DNA from: Pseudomonadota bacterium
GTDB taxonomy: Bacteria > Pseudomonadota > Gammaproteobacteria > Burkholderiales > Gallionellaceae
Direction of reading: 5' to 3'
Length of the DNA: 64,000 nucleotides
NCBI GenBank assembly: GCA_021782995.1
Contig: JAJXUI010000002.1
Span: forward strand, 19,074 to 83,073
The number at the start of each line of letters is the position of its first letter. The first letter of the stretch is position 1. This document shows positions 18,828-32,083 of this stretch, in pieces. The notes beneath the pieces are model-generated. The model was not told the origin of the DNA. It saw only the letters and a program-made list of their open reading frames with translations, and made no database searches. Made by a program: the position numbers and the translations under genes.

Positions 18828-21605
18828 ATGAACTTGTTACCCACATCTACCAATATTTCCAGCAAGGACGTGCCCTTGCGCGAAGACATCCGGCTGCTTG
18901 GCCGCATCCTTGGCGATACCCTGCGCGAGCAGGAGGGGGAGGCGACCTTCGAGCTGGTGGAAAATGTGCGCCGTGCTGCGGTCATGTTCCGCAAGACGCA
19001 GGAAGATGCCGACCGCATGGTGCTGGAAAACCTGCTGGACAACCTGGCTCCGCCCAATACACTGGCTGTGGTACGCGGTTTCAGTTATTTTTCACAGCTG
19101 TCCAATATCGCCGAAGACCTGCATCACAACCGCCGTCGCCGCGCGCACCTGAAGACAGGTTCCAAGCCGCAGGAGGGTAGCATCCAGCTCGCCCTTGAGC
19201 GATTGATCGACAAGGGCGTCAGTGCCGAGGCATTGCAGGCATTCCTGAGCAATGCACTGATATCTCCGGTACTGACAGCCCACCCCACCGAGGTGCAACG
19301 CAAAAGTATGCTGGATTGCCAGCTGATCATTTCCAGCCTGCTGTCAGATCGCGACCGCATCGACATGACGCCGGAAGAACTGGCGGAGAACGAGGAGGCA
19401 TTACGCCGCTTCATCCTGATCCTGTGGGAAACGCGCATGCTGCGCTATACCAAGCTGACCGTGCAGGATGAAATCAAGAATGGGCTGACCTTCTACGGCC
19501 ATACTTTCCTCACCGAAATTCCACAGCTGTATGCCAACCTTGAGAGTCAGCTTGAACGGACTTATGGCAAATCGTTTGAAATTTCCCCGCTGCTGCGCGT
19601 CGGCAGCTGGATCGGAGGAGACCGCGACGGCAATCCATTTGTGACCGCGGATGTGATGCTGGATGCAGCAGGCCGGCATTCTGCAGTGGCGCTGGAATTC
19701 TATCTTGCCGAGACGAATTTGCTGGGCGTGCGGCTAAGCCTGTCATCACGGGTGGTGGGAATCAGCGACGAGTTGAAAAAATTCGTCGCGAATTCGCCGG
19801 ACAAATCGCCTGCACGTGATGACGAACCTTATCGGCGTGCGCTGATCGCAATTTATTCGCGCCTGGTGGCCACGGCAGAAAAGCTGGGGCAGCGCGTCGA
19901 GCACCTGCGTCAGGTGGATGAAAATGCGGTTGCCTACTCCAATCCGCAGGCATATATCGCCGATCTGGATATCCTGATCAACTCGCTTGAGCAGAATCAC
20001 GGCAGCATGCTGGCGCGAGGGCGGCTGGGAAAATTGCGGCGCGCGGTGGAAGTATTCGGCTTCCACCTGGCGCCCCTGGACATGCGTCAGCATAGCGGGG
20101 TACACGAGCAGGTGGTGAGCGAGCTGATGGCAGTTGCCGGTGTTGCGGACTACAAGGCGCTGGATGAATCTGCGCGCATTCAGGCGCTGCTCAAGGTATT
20201 GCAGCAAGGCGGGCAGCTGGCGGGTGATGATCTGGGCGGATTTTCGGAGATGGTGCAAGGGGAGCTGCGCATCATGCAGGCTGCAGCGGAAATTCATCGC
20301 TCCTTTGGCCGCAATGCCCTGCCCAATTACATTATCTCGATGACCAAGGGGGTCAGCGACTTGCTGGAAGTGGGGCTGATGCTGCAGCAGGCAGGCTTGC
20401 TGGACATCACTGGCAAGTTGCCAGATTTGCATATCAACATCATCCCGCTGTTTGAAACCATCGACGATCTGCGTGGCAGCAGCCAGATCATGGATGCGCT
20501 GTTCTCCATTCCGTTCTATCGTGCGTTACTGAAAAGCCGTGGCGATACGCAGGAAGTGATGTTGGGTTATTCTGACAGCAACAAGGATGGCGGCTACCTC
20601 ACCGCGAACTGGGAGTTGTACAAGGCGGAAATCGATCTGGTCAGCATATTTGCGAAGCACGGAATTAACATGCGACTGTTCCATGGCCGTGGCGGAAGTG
20701 TTGGTCGTGGTGGTGGTCCAAGCTATCAGGCTATCCGTGCACAGCCGCCCGGCAGTGTGAACGGACAGATCCGCATCACCGAGCAGGGCGAGGTGATCAC
20801 CAGCAAATATTCAAACGCTGAAATCGGACGTCGCAACCTGGAAACCTTGCTTGCTGCGACGATGGAAGCCACCCTGCTGCATCAACATGGTGATGACAGC
20901 ACGATGCCGGAATTCCACCGCATCATGGAAGAGTTGAGCCTGGATGCGATTGACGCCTATCGCCAGCTGGTGTTCGAGACTCCGGGTTTCAGCGACTATT
21001 TCTTTGCGGCGACACCGATCCGGGAAATTGCCGAACTCAACATTGGCAGCCGGCCTTCTTCACGCAAGCCAAGTAGCCGTATTGAAGACTTGCGTGCGAT
21101 CCCATGGGTGTTCAGCTGGAGCAACAGCCGCGTGATCCTTCCAGGCTGGTACGGGTTCGGCAGCGCAGTGGAAAAATTCCTCGAGCGGCATGGTCATGCG
21201 GGGCTCCTGCAACTGCAGCTGATGTACAAGAGCTGGGCATTCTTCCGTGGCTTGCTCTCCAATATGGATATGGTGCTGTCGAAGACAGACATGGGCATTG
21301 CTTCACGTTATGCAGAACTGGTGGCAGATGTGAAATTGCGTGAGCAGGTCTTTGGCATGATTGAAACCGAGTGGGAACGCACCACCCGCCTGCTGCTGAA
21401 AATCAACAGTAGTGACACTTTGCTCGCTGACAATCCGACCATGGCGCGCAGCCTGAATACACGATTGCCTTACATAGATCCGCTGAACCACTTGCAGGTC
21501 ATGTTGCTGAGACGCACCCGCGCCGGGGAAGCCGACGAAAAGTTGCGTCGTGCCTTGCAAATCACCATCAATGGGATTGCGGCAGGTTTGCGCAATAGCG
21601 GATAA
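18828..21605 (+). CDS. ppc: Phosphoenolpyruvate carboxylase
   Basis: The 925-residue enzyme makes oxaloacetate from phosphoenolpyruvate and bicarbonate, an anaplerotic need in an autotroph. The catalytic histidine is in LTAHPTEVQRKSM (His152), GGDRDGNPFV follows, and the glycine loop FHGRGGSVGRGGGP lies near residues 617-630. Full length and intact. Divergence from hemC is common in betaproteobacteria. Confidence 0.98.
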   Translation: MNLLPTSTNISSKDVPLREDIRLLGRILGDTLREQEGEATFELVENVRRAAVMFRKTQEDADRMVLENLLDNLAPPNTLAVVRGFSYFSQLSNIAEDLHHNRRRRAHLKTGSKPQEGSIQLALERLIDKGVSAEALQAFLSNALISPVLTAHPTEVQRKSMLDCQLIISSLLSDRDRIDMTPEELAENEEALRRFILILWETRMLRYTKLTVQDEIKNGLTFYGHTFLTEIPQLYANLESQLERTYGKSFEISPLLRVGSWIGGDRDGNPFVTADVMLDAAGRHSAVALEFYLAETNLLGVRLSLSSRVVGISDELKKFVANSPDKSPARDDEPYRRALIAIYSRLVATAEKLGQRVEHLRQVDENAVAYSNPQAYIADLDILINSLEQNHGSMLARGRLGKLRRAVEVFGFHLAPLDMRQHSGVHEQVVSELMAVAGVADYKALDESARIQALLKVLQQGGQLAGDDLGGFSEMVQGELRIMQAAAEIHRSFGRNALPNYIISMTKGVSDLLEVGLMLQQAGLLDITGKLPDLHINIIPLFETIDDLRGSSQIMDALFSIPFYRALLKSRGDTQEVMLGYSDSNKDGGYLTANWELYKAEIDLVSIFAKHGINMRLFHGRGGSVGRGGGPSYQAIRAQPPGSVNGQIRITEQGEVITSKYSNAEIGRRNLETLLAATMEATLLHQHGDDSTMPEFHRIMEELSLDAIDAYRQLVFETPGFSDYFFAATPIREIAELNIGSRPSSRKPSSRIEDLRAIPWVFSWSNSRVILPGWYGFGSAVEKFLERHGHAGLLQLQLMYKSWAFFRGLLSNMDMVLSKTDMGIASRYAELVADVKLREQVFGMIETEWERTTRLLLKINSSDTLLADNPTMARSLNTRLPYIDPLNHLQVMLLRRTRAGEADEKLRRALQITINGIAAGLRNSG

Positions 21606-21639
21606 ATATTAATTAAATCATATAGTTAATATATATCAC

Positions 21640-24141
21640 TTATGCAGATCGCTGTTCCCGGGTGAGCTTGAAAGTTTCACAAAACTGCCGAATGCTGTCT
21701 TCTGGCATTGGCTTGCTCAGGAAGTATCCCTGTATCAGGTCGCATTCGTGTGCGCGCAGGAAGGCAAGCTGCTCAGCGGTTTCCACCCCCTCCGCAACCA
21801 CTTCCAGTCCCAGTTTGTGACCCAGCGATATGCTGGCTTCAACGATGGCCCTGACATCGGCATCGCTTTCCACATCCCGGATAAACATCTGGTCTATCTT
21901 CAGGACATCCAGCGGAAAACGCTTCAAGTACGCCAGCGATGAATAGCCTGTACCGAAATCGTCTATCGCCAGGCGCACGCCCAGCTTGTGCAGCGACTTC
22001 AGTATGGTTTCGACAATTTTGACATCCTGCATCAGCGTGCTTTCGGTGATTTCCAGTTCCAGATGGCTGGGTGGGATATCGTATTCGCGCAGGATATCGC
22101 GCACCATATTGACGAATTCAAGATCATTGAACTGGCGGGCCGAGACGTTGACGGATAGCCGGTCTGGCGGGTGGGTTGACTCGCGCAATTTGTGAAACTG
22201 GCGGCATGCATCCTGCAAAACCCAGTTGCCTACGGGCAGGATGAGGCCGGTATCTTCAAGCATAGGTATGAAGTCTGCCGGGGCTATCATGCCGCGCTCC
22301 GGATGGTTCCAGCGGATCAGGGTTTCAAATCCGGCAATCCGGTTGTCATGCAGAGACATCTGCGGTTGCAGGAACAGGCAAAATTCCCTGCGCGCCAGAG
22401 CCCGTCGCAGATCGGTTTCCATTGCCAGCAGTTCCTGCCCGCGCGCATTCATTTCAGGGTTATAAAACTGGAAATGATTGCGCCCATTTTTCTTGGCGCG
22501 ATACATTGCCGTATCGGCGTTTTTCAGCAGCACTTCCGTATTGCTGCCATTGCCGGGGTAGACGGAAATTCCCATGCTTAAAGCAACAAACACTTCCTGG
22601 CCCGGTAGTGAGAATGGAAAGGAAATGGCTTCAAACAGCTTGTTGGCAATGATGAAAATGTCGTCGGTGGATGACAGCCCTCCGGACACGATAGTGAATT
22701 CGTCACCGCCATAACGTGCAATCAGGTCGGATGGCCTGAGACAGTTCTGCAGTCGCTCGGCGACCTGGCACAGCAGGTCGTCACCAGCCGCATGCCCCAG
22801 ACTGTCATTGATGCGCTTGAAGTTGTCGAGATCCAGGAAACAGACTGCAATGCTGGTCGCATCCCGAATGGATCGTGAAATTTCCATATCGAGGTGGTTC
22901 TGCAGCATAACGCGGTTGGGTAATCCCGTCAGTGCGTCGTGGGTAGCCTGCTTCTGCAGTTCCTGTTCGAACAATCTGAGTTCGGTAATGTCTCGCATGA
23001 TGGTCGAGTAATGCTGGATATTCCCGCTTTCATTCTTATGCGCGACAAGAACGCAAGAAACCGGGATCTCGTCGTTGTAACCCCTTTTCAGCGCAACTTC
23101 GCCTTTCCAGTTGCCCTGGCTGGCAGCTTCAGGAATGGCTTCATTCAGCAGCTTGGTGGCAGCCCACTCCGGCATCAGGTCACTGATGTCCAGTTCTGCA
23201 ATGCTGGCCGGGGGTTGCATGTCAAGCTGGCGGAAACCTGCATTATTGAGATATTGCAGGTTACCTGCGCTGTCCATGATGGCGATGATGTCGGATGCGG
23301 CATCCAGTATGGTTATCAGCTGGGCTCTGGCCCGGTCTGATTTGATGCGGCCGGTTATATCGCGGCCGGTATATACAAAATGGGTGATCCGCTGCAGATC
23401 GTCCTTGAGCGGAGAAATCACTTTCTCTTCAAAATATATTTCGCCGCTTTTCCTGCGATTCAGCATCACATCCTGGTAAGGATGCCCTGCTTTCAGGGAT
23501 TCCTGCAAGTGCCGGTAGTAGTTGTCATCATAGAGATCCGACCTGAGCTGATCGGCGCTCTTGCCGAGCAACTCGGCTGCTGCATAACCTGTAAGACGCT
23601 CAAAGGACGGGTTGACGTATTCGATTTTTCCGCTGACATCGGTAATGCAGATACTTTCGGCAGCCTGTTCCACCGCCAGCGACAGCTTGCGCAGGGCCTG
23701 TGCGGAATCGCGCCGCTCCCTTCGCAGTTGTGCTTCTGCCAGTTCGCGCAGGATGGCAGGTACCAGTCGGGTAAAATGACCCTTCATCACATAATCCTGT
23801 GCACCGGCTTTCATGCCTTCCACTGCGACATCCTCCCCGATTGTGCCAGAGACGAAAATGAATGGAATGTCCGGGTCGGACTTGCGCACAATTTCGAGTG
23901 CCCGCTTGCCGTTAAAGCGTGGCATGGAGTAATCCGAAAAAATGATGTCCCAGTGCTGCGCAAGTTCGGCCAGCAGGGCAGCTTCATTTTCCACCCTGCG
24001 CCAGGACACATTGAAGCCGGCTGACTGCAAGTGATCAATCAGCAGCAGCGCATCATTTTCAGTATCTTCGATCAGCAGTGCGCGAAGGTTGCGGGAAGTT
24101 ATGCTTGCCTGCTCGCGGGGGGCGTTCTCATCCGGTTTCAT
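21640..24141 (-). CDS. Receiver-PAS-PAS-GGDEF-EAL protein
   Basis: The 833-residue protein begins with a receiver domain (phospho-acceptor Asp70 in IIFSDYSMPRF), followed by two PAS domains (about residues 150-270 and 280-395), a GGDEF domain with intact GGDEF near residue 478, and an EAL-type domain. The EAL signature reads ETL near residue 604, but the glutamate, DDFGTGYSS near residue 728 and EGVET remain, so phosphodiesterase activity is likely. It is the last gene of a three-gene signalling unit and should turn a phosphorylation signal into a change of cyclic di-GMP. Confidence 0.92.
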   Translation of the reverse strand: MKPDENAPREQASITSRNLRALLIEDTENDALLLIDHLQSAGFNVSWRRVENEAALLAELAQHWDIIFSDYSMPRFNGKRALEIVRKSDPDIPFIFVSGTIGEDVAVEGMKAGAQDYVMKGHFTRLVPAILRELAEAQLRRERRDSAQALRKLSLAVEQAAESICITDVSGKIEYVNPSFERLTGYAAAELLGKSADQLRSDLYDDNYYRHLQESLKAGHPYQDVMLNRRKSGEIYFEEKVISPLKDDLQRITHFVYTGRDITGRIKSDRARAQLITILDAASDIIAIMDSAGNLQYLNNAGFRQLDMQPPASIAELDISDLMPEWAATKLLNEAIPEAASQGNWKGEVALKRGYNDEIPVSCVLVAHKNESGNIQHYSTIMRDITELRLFEQELQKQATHDALTGLPNRVMLQNHLDMEISRSIRDATSIAVCFLDLDNFKRINDSLGHAAGDDLLCQVAERLQNCLRPSDLIARYGGDEFTIVSGGLSSTDDIFIIANKLFEAISFPFSLPGQEVFVALSMGISVYPGNGSNTEVLLKNADTAMYRAKKNGRNHFQFYNPEMNARGQELLAMETDLRRALARREFCLFLQPQMSLHDNRIAGFETLIRWNHPERGMIAPADFIPMLEDTGLILPVGNWVLQDACRQFHKLRESTHPPDRLSVNVSARQFNDLEFVNMVRDILREYDIPPSHLELEITESTLMQDVKIVETILKSLHKLGVRLAIDDFGTGYSSLAYLKRFPLDVLKIDQMFIRDVESDADVRAIVEASISLGHKLGLEVVAEGVETAEQLAFLRAHECDLIQGYFLSKPMPEDSIRQFCETFKLTREQRSA

Positions 24142-24171
24142 GTAGTCACTCCTTGATCAATGCAGTCAGTG

Positions 24172-24612
24172 TCAATCTGAAAACGGCGGCCGGTTAATCA
24201 GGAGCCAGTACAGGCCCAGTTGACCGGCTGCGGCAACAAATTCGTCGAAATCGACCGGCTTTCTGACGTAACTGTTCACACCCAGGGAATATCCCTTTAT
24301 GCGGTCAATATCTTCATTGGATGAAGTCAGGATAACAATGGGCAGCAGGCGGGTAGATTCGTTGCTGCGTATCTGTCTCAGCACTTCGAAGCCATCTATT
24401 TTCGGCAGCTTGAGGTCCAGCAGTACGACTGCCGGCAGGTCGGAAATGTCGCGGCCGGCATGTGCGCCCCTGCAGAACAGGTAATCCAGTGCCTCCAGTC
24501 CATTGCGGGCAACAACGACCTGGTTGGCAAAATTATGCTTTTCCATGGCATGCAGGGTAAGTGCTTCGTCATCCGGATTGTCTTCTACCAGCAGTATTGA
24601 TTTCATGTTCAT
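24172..24612 (-). CDS. Single-domain response regulator (Rcp1-like)
   Basis: The 146-residue protein is a lone receiver with the acidic pocket ED at residues 10-11, phospho-acceptor Asp66 in VVLLDLKLPK and the lysine of YVRKP near residue 118. It resembles receivers paired with phytochrome-type kinases. Its start overlaps the stop of the sensor kinase (ATGA), so it is the probable direct phosphate acceptor, perhaps relaying to the GGDEF-EAL protein 30 bp downstream. Confidence 0.92.
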   Translation of the reverse strand: MNMKSILLVEDNPDDEALTLHAMEKHNFANQVVVARNGLEALDYLFCRGAHAGRDISDLPAVVLLDLKLPKIDGFEVLRQIRSNESTRLLPIVILTSSNEDIDRIKGYSLGVNSYVRKPVDFDEFVAAAGQLGLYWLLINRPPFSD

Positions 24613-27188
24613 GCTTGCCCGTCCTCGCCCAGAGTGAAATAGAAAGTGGCCCCGTGATTAACTTTGCTATCGGCCCATATCGTGCCACCGTGTTTATGGA
24701 TGATGCGTTGCACGGTCGCGAGTCCTATACCGGTGCCGGGGAACTCGCTGGTTTCATGCAGCCGCTGGAAGACACCAAACAGCTTGTCTGCATATGCACT
24801 GTCGAAGCCTGCACCGTTGTCCCTGACAAAATAGACGGTAAGCCCATCCTTGCTGGTTGCTCCGACTTCAATCTCGGCGTTGCACAGCTTGCCGCTGAAT
24901 TTAACCGCATTGTTCAGGAGGTTGGTCAGCACGATATGCAGCAAGCGTCTGTCACACGAGGCATTGATATCGGGTGCGATGACGGTCACGATCTGATGGT
25001 CAGCTTCTTGTTTGTCAAGTTCGCTCATGATAGATAGCGCCATCTCGCTGAGATTGACACATTCCCTGCTCAGCTCCGCACGGCTTACGCGGGAAAGTTT
25101 AAGCAGGTCGTCGATCAGTTGCCCCATGTGCTGTGCTGCCTTGCGTATCCTTTCGAGGAAGTTCAGGCCCTTGCTGTCGAGAGCGTCTGAATACTCCCTG
25201 AGCAGGATATTGCTGAAACCGTCGATCGCCCTGAGCGGGGCACGCAAATCGTGGGAGACCGAGTAACTGAAGGCTTCAAGTTCGCGATTTGAAACTTCAA
25301 GTTCTTTTGTGCGCTCTCTGAGGCTGTTGTTTAGCTGCTGCAACTGTTGCTGTGTACGTTTGCGGTCACTGATGTCTTCAATGATGCCATCGAAATAGAT
25401 ATTCCCCTGCCCGTCGAATTTTTTGACAGCTGTAATGTTGGCGAGAAATTTCTTCCCCTTCAGGGTTATGAATTCGACCTCTTCATTATTGACAGCGCCA
25501 TTCTGCATTATCTTGTTGGAAATGATTTGGCGCATTTCGGGTTTGGCGTAGAAATCGCTTACTGAATGCACCTGGAGCTGCTCGAATGAATCTGCTTCAA
25601 GAATGTCTATGAGTGCAGGGTTGGCTTCCAGATACTTGCCGCGTGGTCCGGGCGTCTTGCGATAAATGCCAATGGGCAGGTTGTGGACAAGGTCACGAAA
25701 GCGCTCCTGTGATTCGTGATGCAGCTGTTCAGCCCTTATTCTGGTGGAAATGTCGCGGATGATGGCGGTTGCTACCCGGCCATTCGTTGAATCAAGCGGG
25801 CTCAGGCTGATCTCGATGGGAAAGCGCGAACCATCCTTGCGCCTGGCATGCAGTTCAAGGCCTTCTCCCATGGCACGCACGCGTGGATCCCTGAAATAGC
25901 CCTGACTGTGAGAGTGGTGTGCAGAACGAAGCTCTTCCGGTATCAGCATTTCTACCGGGCGCGCCAGCAATTCATTTCTCCGGTAGCCAAACATATTTTC
26001 GGCCTGATTGTTCACCAGCTCGATTTTCCCTTCCTGATTGACAATGATGATTGCATCGGGTGCGGAATCCAGCAGGCTGCGGTAGCGGTACTCGCTGGCC
26101 TTGACGGCTGCTTCGGCAAACTTCTTGCGTAAGCTCAGGTGTGCAATCAGGTAGGCAAAAGCTGACAGGACAATTTCGAGGCAGATGAACACCCACCAGA
26201 ATTCTCGGGCCAGTCTGTTGTTGGTTGCAGCGAGGCTTGCTTCAGGTATATGGGAAACCAGGAACCATTCATCGTCCAGGATGACTTCGGTGCTGTTGGC
26301 AAATGTATTTTCAAACGGACTCAGCCTGGCAAATGTGTAAAGTCCTCCGCTGCTCCGGAACTGGCCTTCCCTTGCCCCGTTACTGATCAGGCGCCATGCT
26401 TCTGCATCTCTGGATTCGAGTCGATTTTGCAGCTTGTCCGGAAACATGAAAGCCCAGGCATCGCCGGGATTGCCCCCCATCAGCCAGTAGCCTTGCCCGT
26501 TCAGCAGCCAGGTCTGGGCAAGCCTGGATGTGGTGCTGGCAGAGATAAGGATGCGATCGAGCAGTTTTTGCCCGAGGTAGTTGAACACAAGCAAGCCCTG
26601 CATATGTCCATGCTGGCTGAATACCGGAGTGCAGTAACGCAGTGCTGGCTTGTAAGGCAGTTCGATGCTGTCGTGTTCCATATTGAGGTCAAGGCGGGAG
26701 ATGTAGACCTCGCCCTGTTTCAGCTGCATGCAGTTCTTCCTGTAATAACTGAGCGACTTGTCCTGCAGCAATTCGCGCTTGACGGCGAACGCCTTGCCGC
26801 TGCTCCAGTTGATGCGAATCTCTTCCTTGCCATTCACGCCAAGCAGGCGGATCTGGTCATAGCTCCCCTTGCGCACGGCAAAATTCAGGAACATGTCCTG
26901 CAGCGCAGCATTTCGCGCTGTTGCCGGTCGCTGCAGCAGGGTTTCAGCCTGATCGGCGAGAAACAGCAGGTCAGTACGCACATTACTCAAGCCGGAGGAA
27001 GAGAGTTTCTGTCCGAGCTTGACGGCTTGAGATGCCTCCGTTTTCAGTTGGTAGAAGCGGTGATTGGCGTTAAACAGGTAAACAAGCAGTAAGGACAGGG
27101 CAAGCAGCAGGGTCAGCGGCAACCAGACCCAAAGAAAGCGGGATAAGTAATGACGATTGCGCTGAATACGGGCAAACAGTTCATTCAT
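24609..27188 (-). CDS. Membrane sensor histidine kinase with periplasmic sensor and two PAS domains
   Basis: The protein (about 859 residues) has a first membrane span near residue 25 (LTLLLALSLLLVYLF), a large periplasmic Cache-like domain, a second span near residue 320 (FWWVFICLEIVLSAFAYLI), two PAS domains (NNQAENMFGYRRNELL and a later DILEADSFEQL segment), HisKA with the histidine of SVSHDLRAPLRAIDGF near residue 646, and an ATPase domain (DNGAGFD, GTGIGLATVQRI). An ATG at 27188 has GGAG upstream; 27215 is an alternative. The ligand is unknown. Confidence 0.92.
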   Translation of the reverse strand: MNELFARIQRNRHYLSRFLWVWLPLTLLLALSLLLVYLFNANHRFYQLKTEASQAVKLGQKLSSSGLSNVRTDLLFLADQAETLLQRPATARNAALQDMFLNFAVRKGSYDQIRLLGVNGKEEIRINWSSGKAFAVKRELLQDKSLSYYRKNCMQLKQGEVYISRLDLNMEHDSIELPYKPALRYCTPVFSQHGHMQGLLVFNYLGQKLLDRILISASTTSRLAQTWLLNGQGYWLMGGNPGDAWAFMFPDKLQNRLESRDAEAWRLISNGAREGQFRSSGGLYTFARLSPFENTFANSTEVILDDEWFLVSHIPEASLAATNNRLAREFWWVFICLEIVLSAFAYLIAHLSLRKKFAEAAVKASEYRYRSLLDSAPDAIIIVNQEGKIELVNNQAENMFGYRRNELLARPVEMLIPEELRSAHHSHSQGYFRDPRVRAMGEGLELHARRKDGSRFPIEISLSPLDSTNGRVATAIIRDISTRIRAEQLHHESQERFRDLVHNLPIGIYRKTPGPRGKYLEANPALIDILEADSFEQLQVHSVSDFYAKPEMRQIISNKIMQNGAVNNEEVEFITLKGKKFLANITAVKKFDGQGNIYFDGIIEDISDRKRTQQQLQQLNNSLRERTKELEVSNRELEAFSYSVSHDLRAPLRAIDGFSNILLREYSDALDSKGLNFLERIRKAAQHMGQLIDDLLKLSRVSRAELSRECVNLSEMALSIMSELDKQEADHQIVTVIAPDINASCDRRLLHIVLTNLLNNAVKFSGKLCNAEIEVGATSKDGLTVYFVRDNGAGFDSAYADKLFGVFQRLHETSEFPGTGIGLATVQRIIHKHGGTIWADSKVNHGATFYFTLGEDGQA

Positions 27189-27215
27189 ATTTCCCATCTC
27201 CATAGGTTGAGTCAT

Positions 27216-27719
27216 GGGCTAGCCGTCCGGCTATTGATGTCGCGAATTCTCAAGAGTAGCCGACTGAAAAACTAGGTTTTTAGTTGATCATAAAGACATA
27301 ATTTTTTGATTACAACCTATAGCCCATTATATTTGGATGGCCAAAGTGTCTGGGTAACTGGATTTTAAAAAGTTGAATTTGACTTAAGCTATTGAATATA
27401 TTAAAATAAGAAAGTTTTATCTAAGCCTTTGATAAAAAATGGCCTAACTCTTCAGGGCGGGGTCATTTATTTGAGCAATTTGAAGTGATCAGTGATGCTA
27501 AGTGCGGATGCCTTCAGCCTGACCGAGCGGGTACGAATTTCGATATTAAATATAATTGCTTGATTTTATTATATTTATTTTTGAAAGGCGTATCTGGACT
27601 TGTTAAATGAAATGCGGGGCATCGGTTGGAGTCAGCTGCTTCAGGCTATCAACGACACTGCCGGCAATGTAACCCGTATTGAATTGCGGGAGTGCATTTG
27701 GCAAATGCATCGCTAGTTC
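27216..27719. other. Gene-free AT-rich region upstream of the sensor kinase
   Basis: About 500 bp without a convincing gene. It is markedly AT-rich at 27285-27440 and 27540-27600. It must hold the promoter of the leftward signalling unit. A 34-codon frame at 27612-27716 has no ribosome site and I do not call it. Confidence 0.6.
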
Positions 27720-27810
27720 TGGCGGAGAAGGAGGGATTCGAACCCTCGATAGGCTATTCACCTATGCCTGATTTCGAGTCAGGTACATTCAACCACTCTG
27801 CCACTTCTCC
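27720..27810 (-). tRNA. tRNA-Ser (anticodon CGA)
   Basis: The reverse strand starts GGAGAAG (27810-27804), which pairs with CTTCTCC (27730-27724) as acceptor stem, followed by G and an encoded CCA. The anticodon stem CCTGA/TCAGG encloses CTCGAAA, giving anticodon CGA for UCG codons. The long variable arm and the GGTTCGAATCC T-arm are typical of a serine tRNA. Confidence 0.97.
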
Positions 27811-28043
27811 AGAATCTGCTGTCTCTATCATGCTGGATGAAAGACCGGAATTTTCCAGTAGCCAGTTCATTGATCATGTATTGATCTGGATGATGCTTGC
27901 CTCCAGGTAAAACATGAGTTTCATGAAAAGCAAAACGGCTTCAGGAAAATTTGCCATTACATTACATGTACCAAGGTACAAGAGAATGTCACGCAAGGCC
28001 GGACATTCTACATTAAAGACTGAATATCAGACAAAATCTTTAC

Positions 28044-29414
28044 ATGCGTCACCTGTTACCCATCAAAATCGCTACGCTGGTCCTGCTCTGCATCGTGCTG
28101 GTGCTGAGCTTCAGTGTGCGCGAACCGGCAGAAGACTGGCGCAAGGGTGAGCTGGTTGTCATCCTGCCGCAGTCGGACAGCATGGATTACCAGTTTGACC
28201 GCCAGCTTGCGGAACTGTTTGCCAATGAGCTTGGTGTTCGGCTGCGGACTTCAGAGTTTTAACCTCAAAAGCTCGAGAATGCGCTGGCGGAAAAACTGGC
28301 ACATTTTTCTGCGATTGGCTTCCGTTCGAACGAATCTGGTTCGCAGTTCCGCTTTGGTGTGCCTTACCAGGTGGTCAATGAATCGGTGGTCTGCAGTGGT
28401 GAGCAGCCGCGCACATTCGAAGAGCTGGAGGAACGGGAGATTACGGTAATCCGTGATTCCTCCGAAGAGCAGGTATTGCGGACCCTGAAACCTGATTATC
28501 CCTGGCTGAAATGGAGTGCGGTAGATAAATCCATTCCCGGTGACCTGCTGGAAGATGTGAGCAGTGGCGAAATTGACTGTACCATTGCCAATGAAGAGCA
28601 GGTTGCCTTCATGCGCAACTTCTATCCCGACATGGAGTCTGCACTCGATATAGGCACGCCATCGCAGCTGTCATGGACATTTGCGAAAGATGTTGATGCG
28701 GAGCTCTACACAAAGATGCAGGCGTTCTTCGCGCGCATTGAAAAGGACGGTACGCTGGATCTGCTGCTGGACCGCTATTACGGGCATGCAGACCGGCTTG
28801 AGCCATTTGATGCGGCAGATTTCCTCTCCAAGGCCAACACCATATTGCCGCGTTACCGCCAGATTTTTGAAGAAGCGGGCAGCCTGTCCGGTATCGAGTG
28901 GCAACTGGTTGCTGCCATTGCCTATCGGGAATCGCACTGGAATCCGCTCGCCACTTCCTATACCAAAGTGCGCGGCATGATGATGCTGACAGAAGATACG
29001 GCGGACCGCATGAAAGTCACGAACCGGCTGGACGCGCGGGAAAGCATCATGGCGGGTGCACGTTACCTGCAATTGCTGAAGGAGCAACTGCCATTGCGTA
29101 TCGATGAGCCTGAGCGCACCTGGCTTGCGCTGGCCGCCTACAACCAGGGCATGGGCCATCTGGAGGATGCGCGCATCCTGGCGCAACGCTATGGCTGGAA
29201 TCCGGACCTGTGGGTGGATGTGCAGAAGGCCATGGTGAAGCTGCGCAACCCGAACATCGCGAAAACACTGAAGCATGGCTATGCGCGGGGCGGCGAGGCG
29301 GTGGTGTATGTGGAAACGGTGCGTTTGTACTACGACATGCTCAGGCGCATTACGCGCGACGAATACAAGCAGCTATTGCCGCCCGATTATCAGATCAAGC
29401 TGAATGCCTGGTAA
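28044..29414 (+). pseudogene. mltF: Lytic transglycosylase MltF, interrupted by an in-frame stop
   Basis: The coding frame runs 456 codons, close to the family length, but contains one TAA at 28260-28262 after RLRTSEF. The frame is unchanged on both sides: PQKLENALAEKLAHFSAIGF continues the solute-binding-like domain, then the SLT domain follows with the catalytic Glu in AIAYRESHWNPLA and the AYNQGMGH motif. The N-terminus has a membrane or signal segment (IKIATLVLLCIVLVLSF). A single C-to-T change from CAA would explain the stop. Either the gene is recently inactivated, or a truncated SLT protein is made by restart, or the base is a sequencing error. Confidence 0.8.
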
Positions 29415-29425
29415 CCGGCATTGCG

Positions 29426-32072
<2,647 letters not shown>

Positions 32073-32083
32073 GGTGTAGTGGA

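Noticed and set aside
27612..27716. 34-codon frame between the sensor kinase and tRNA-Ser
   Set aside because: It has no Shine-Dalgarno sequence and no family likeness, and ends right at the tRNA.
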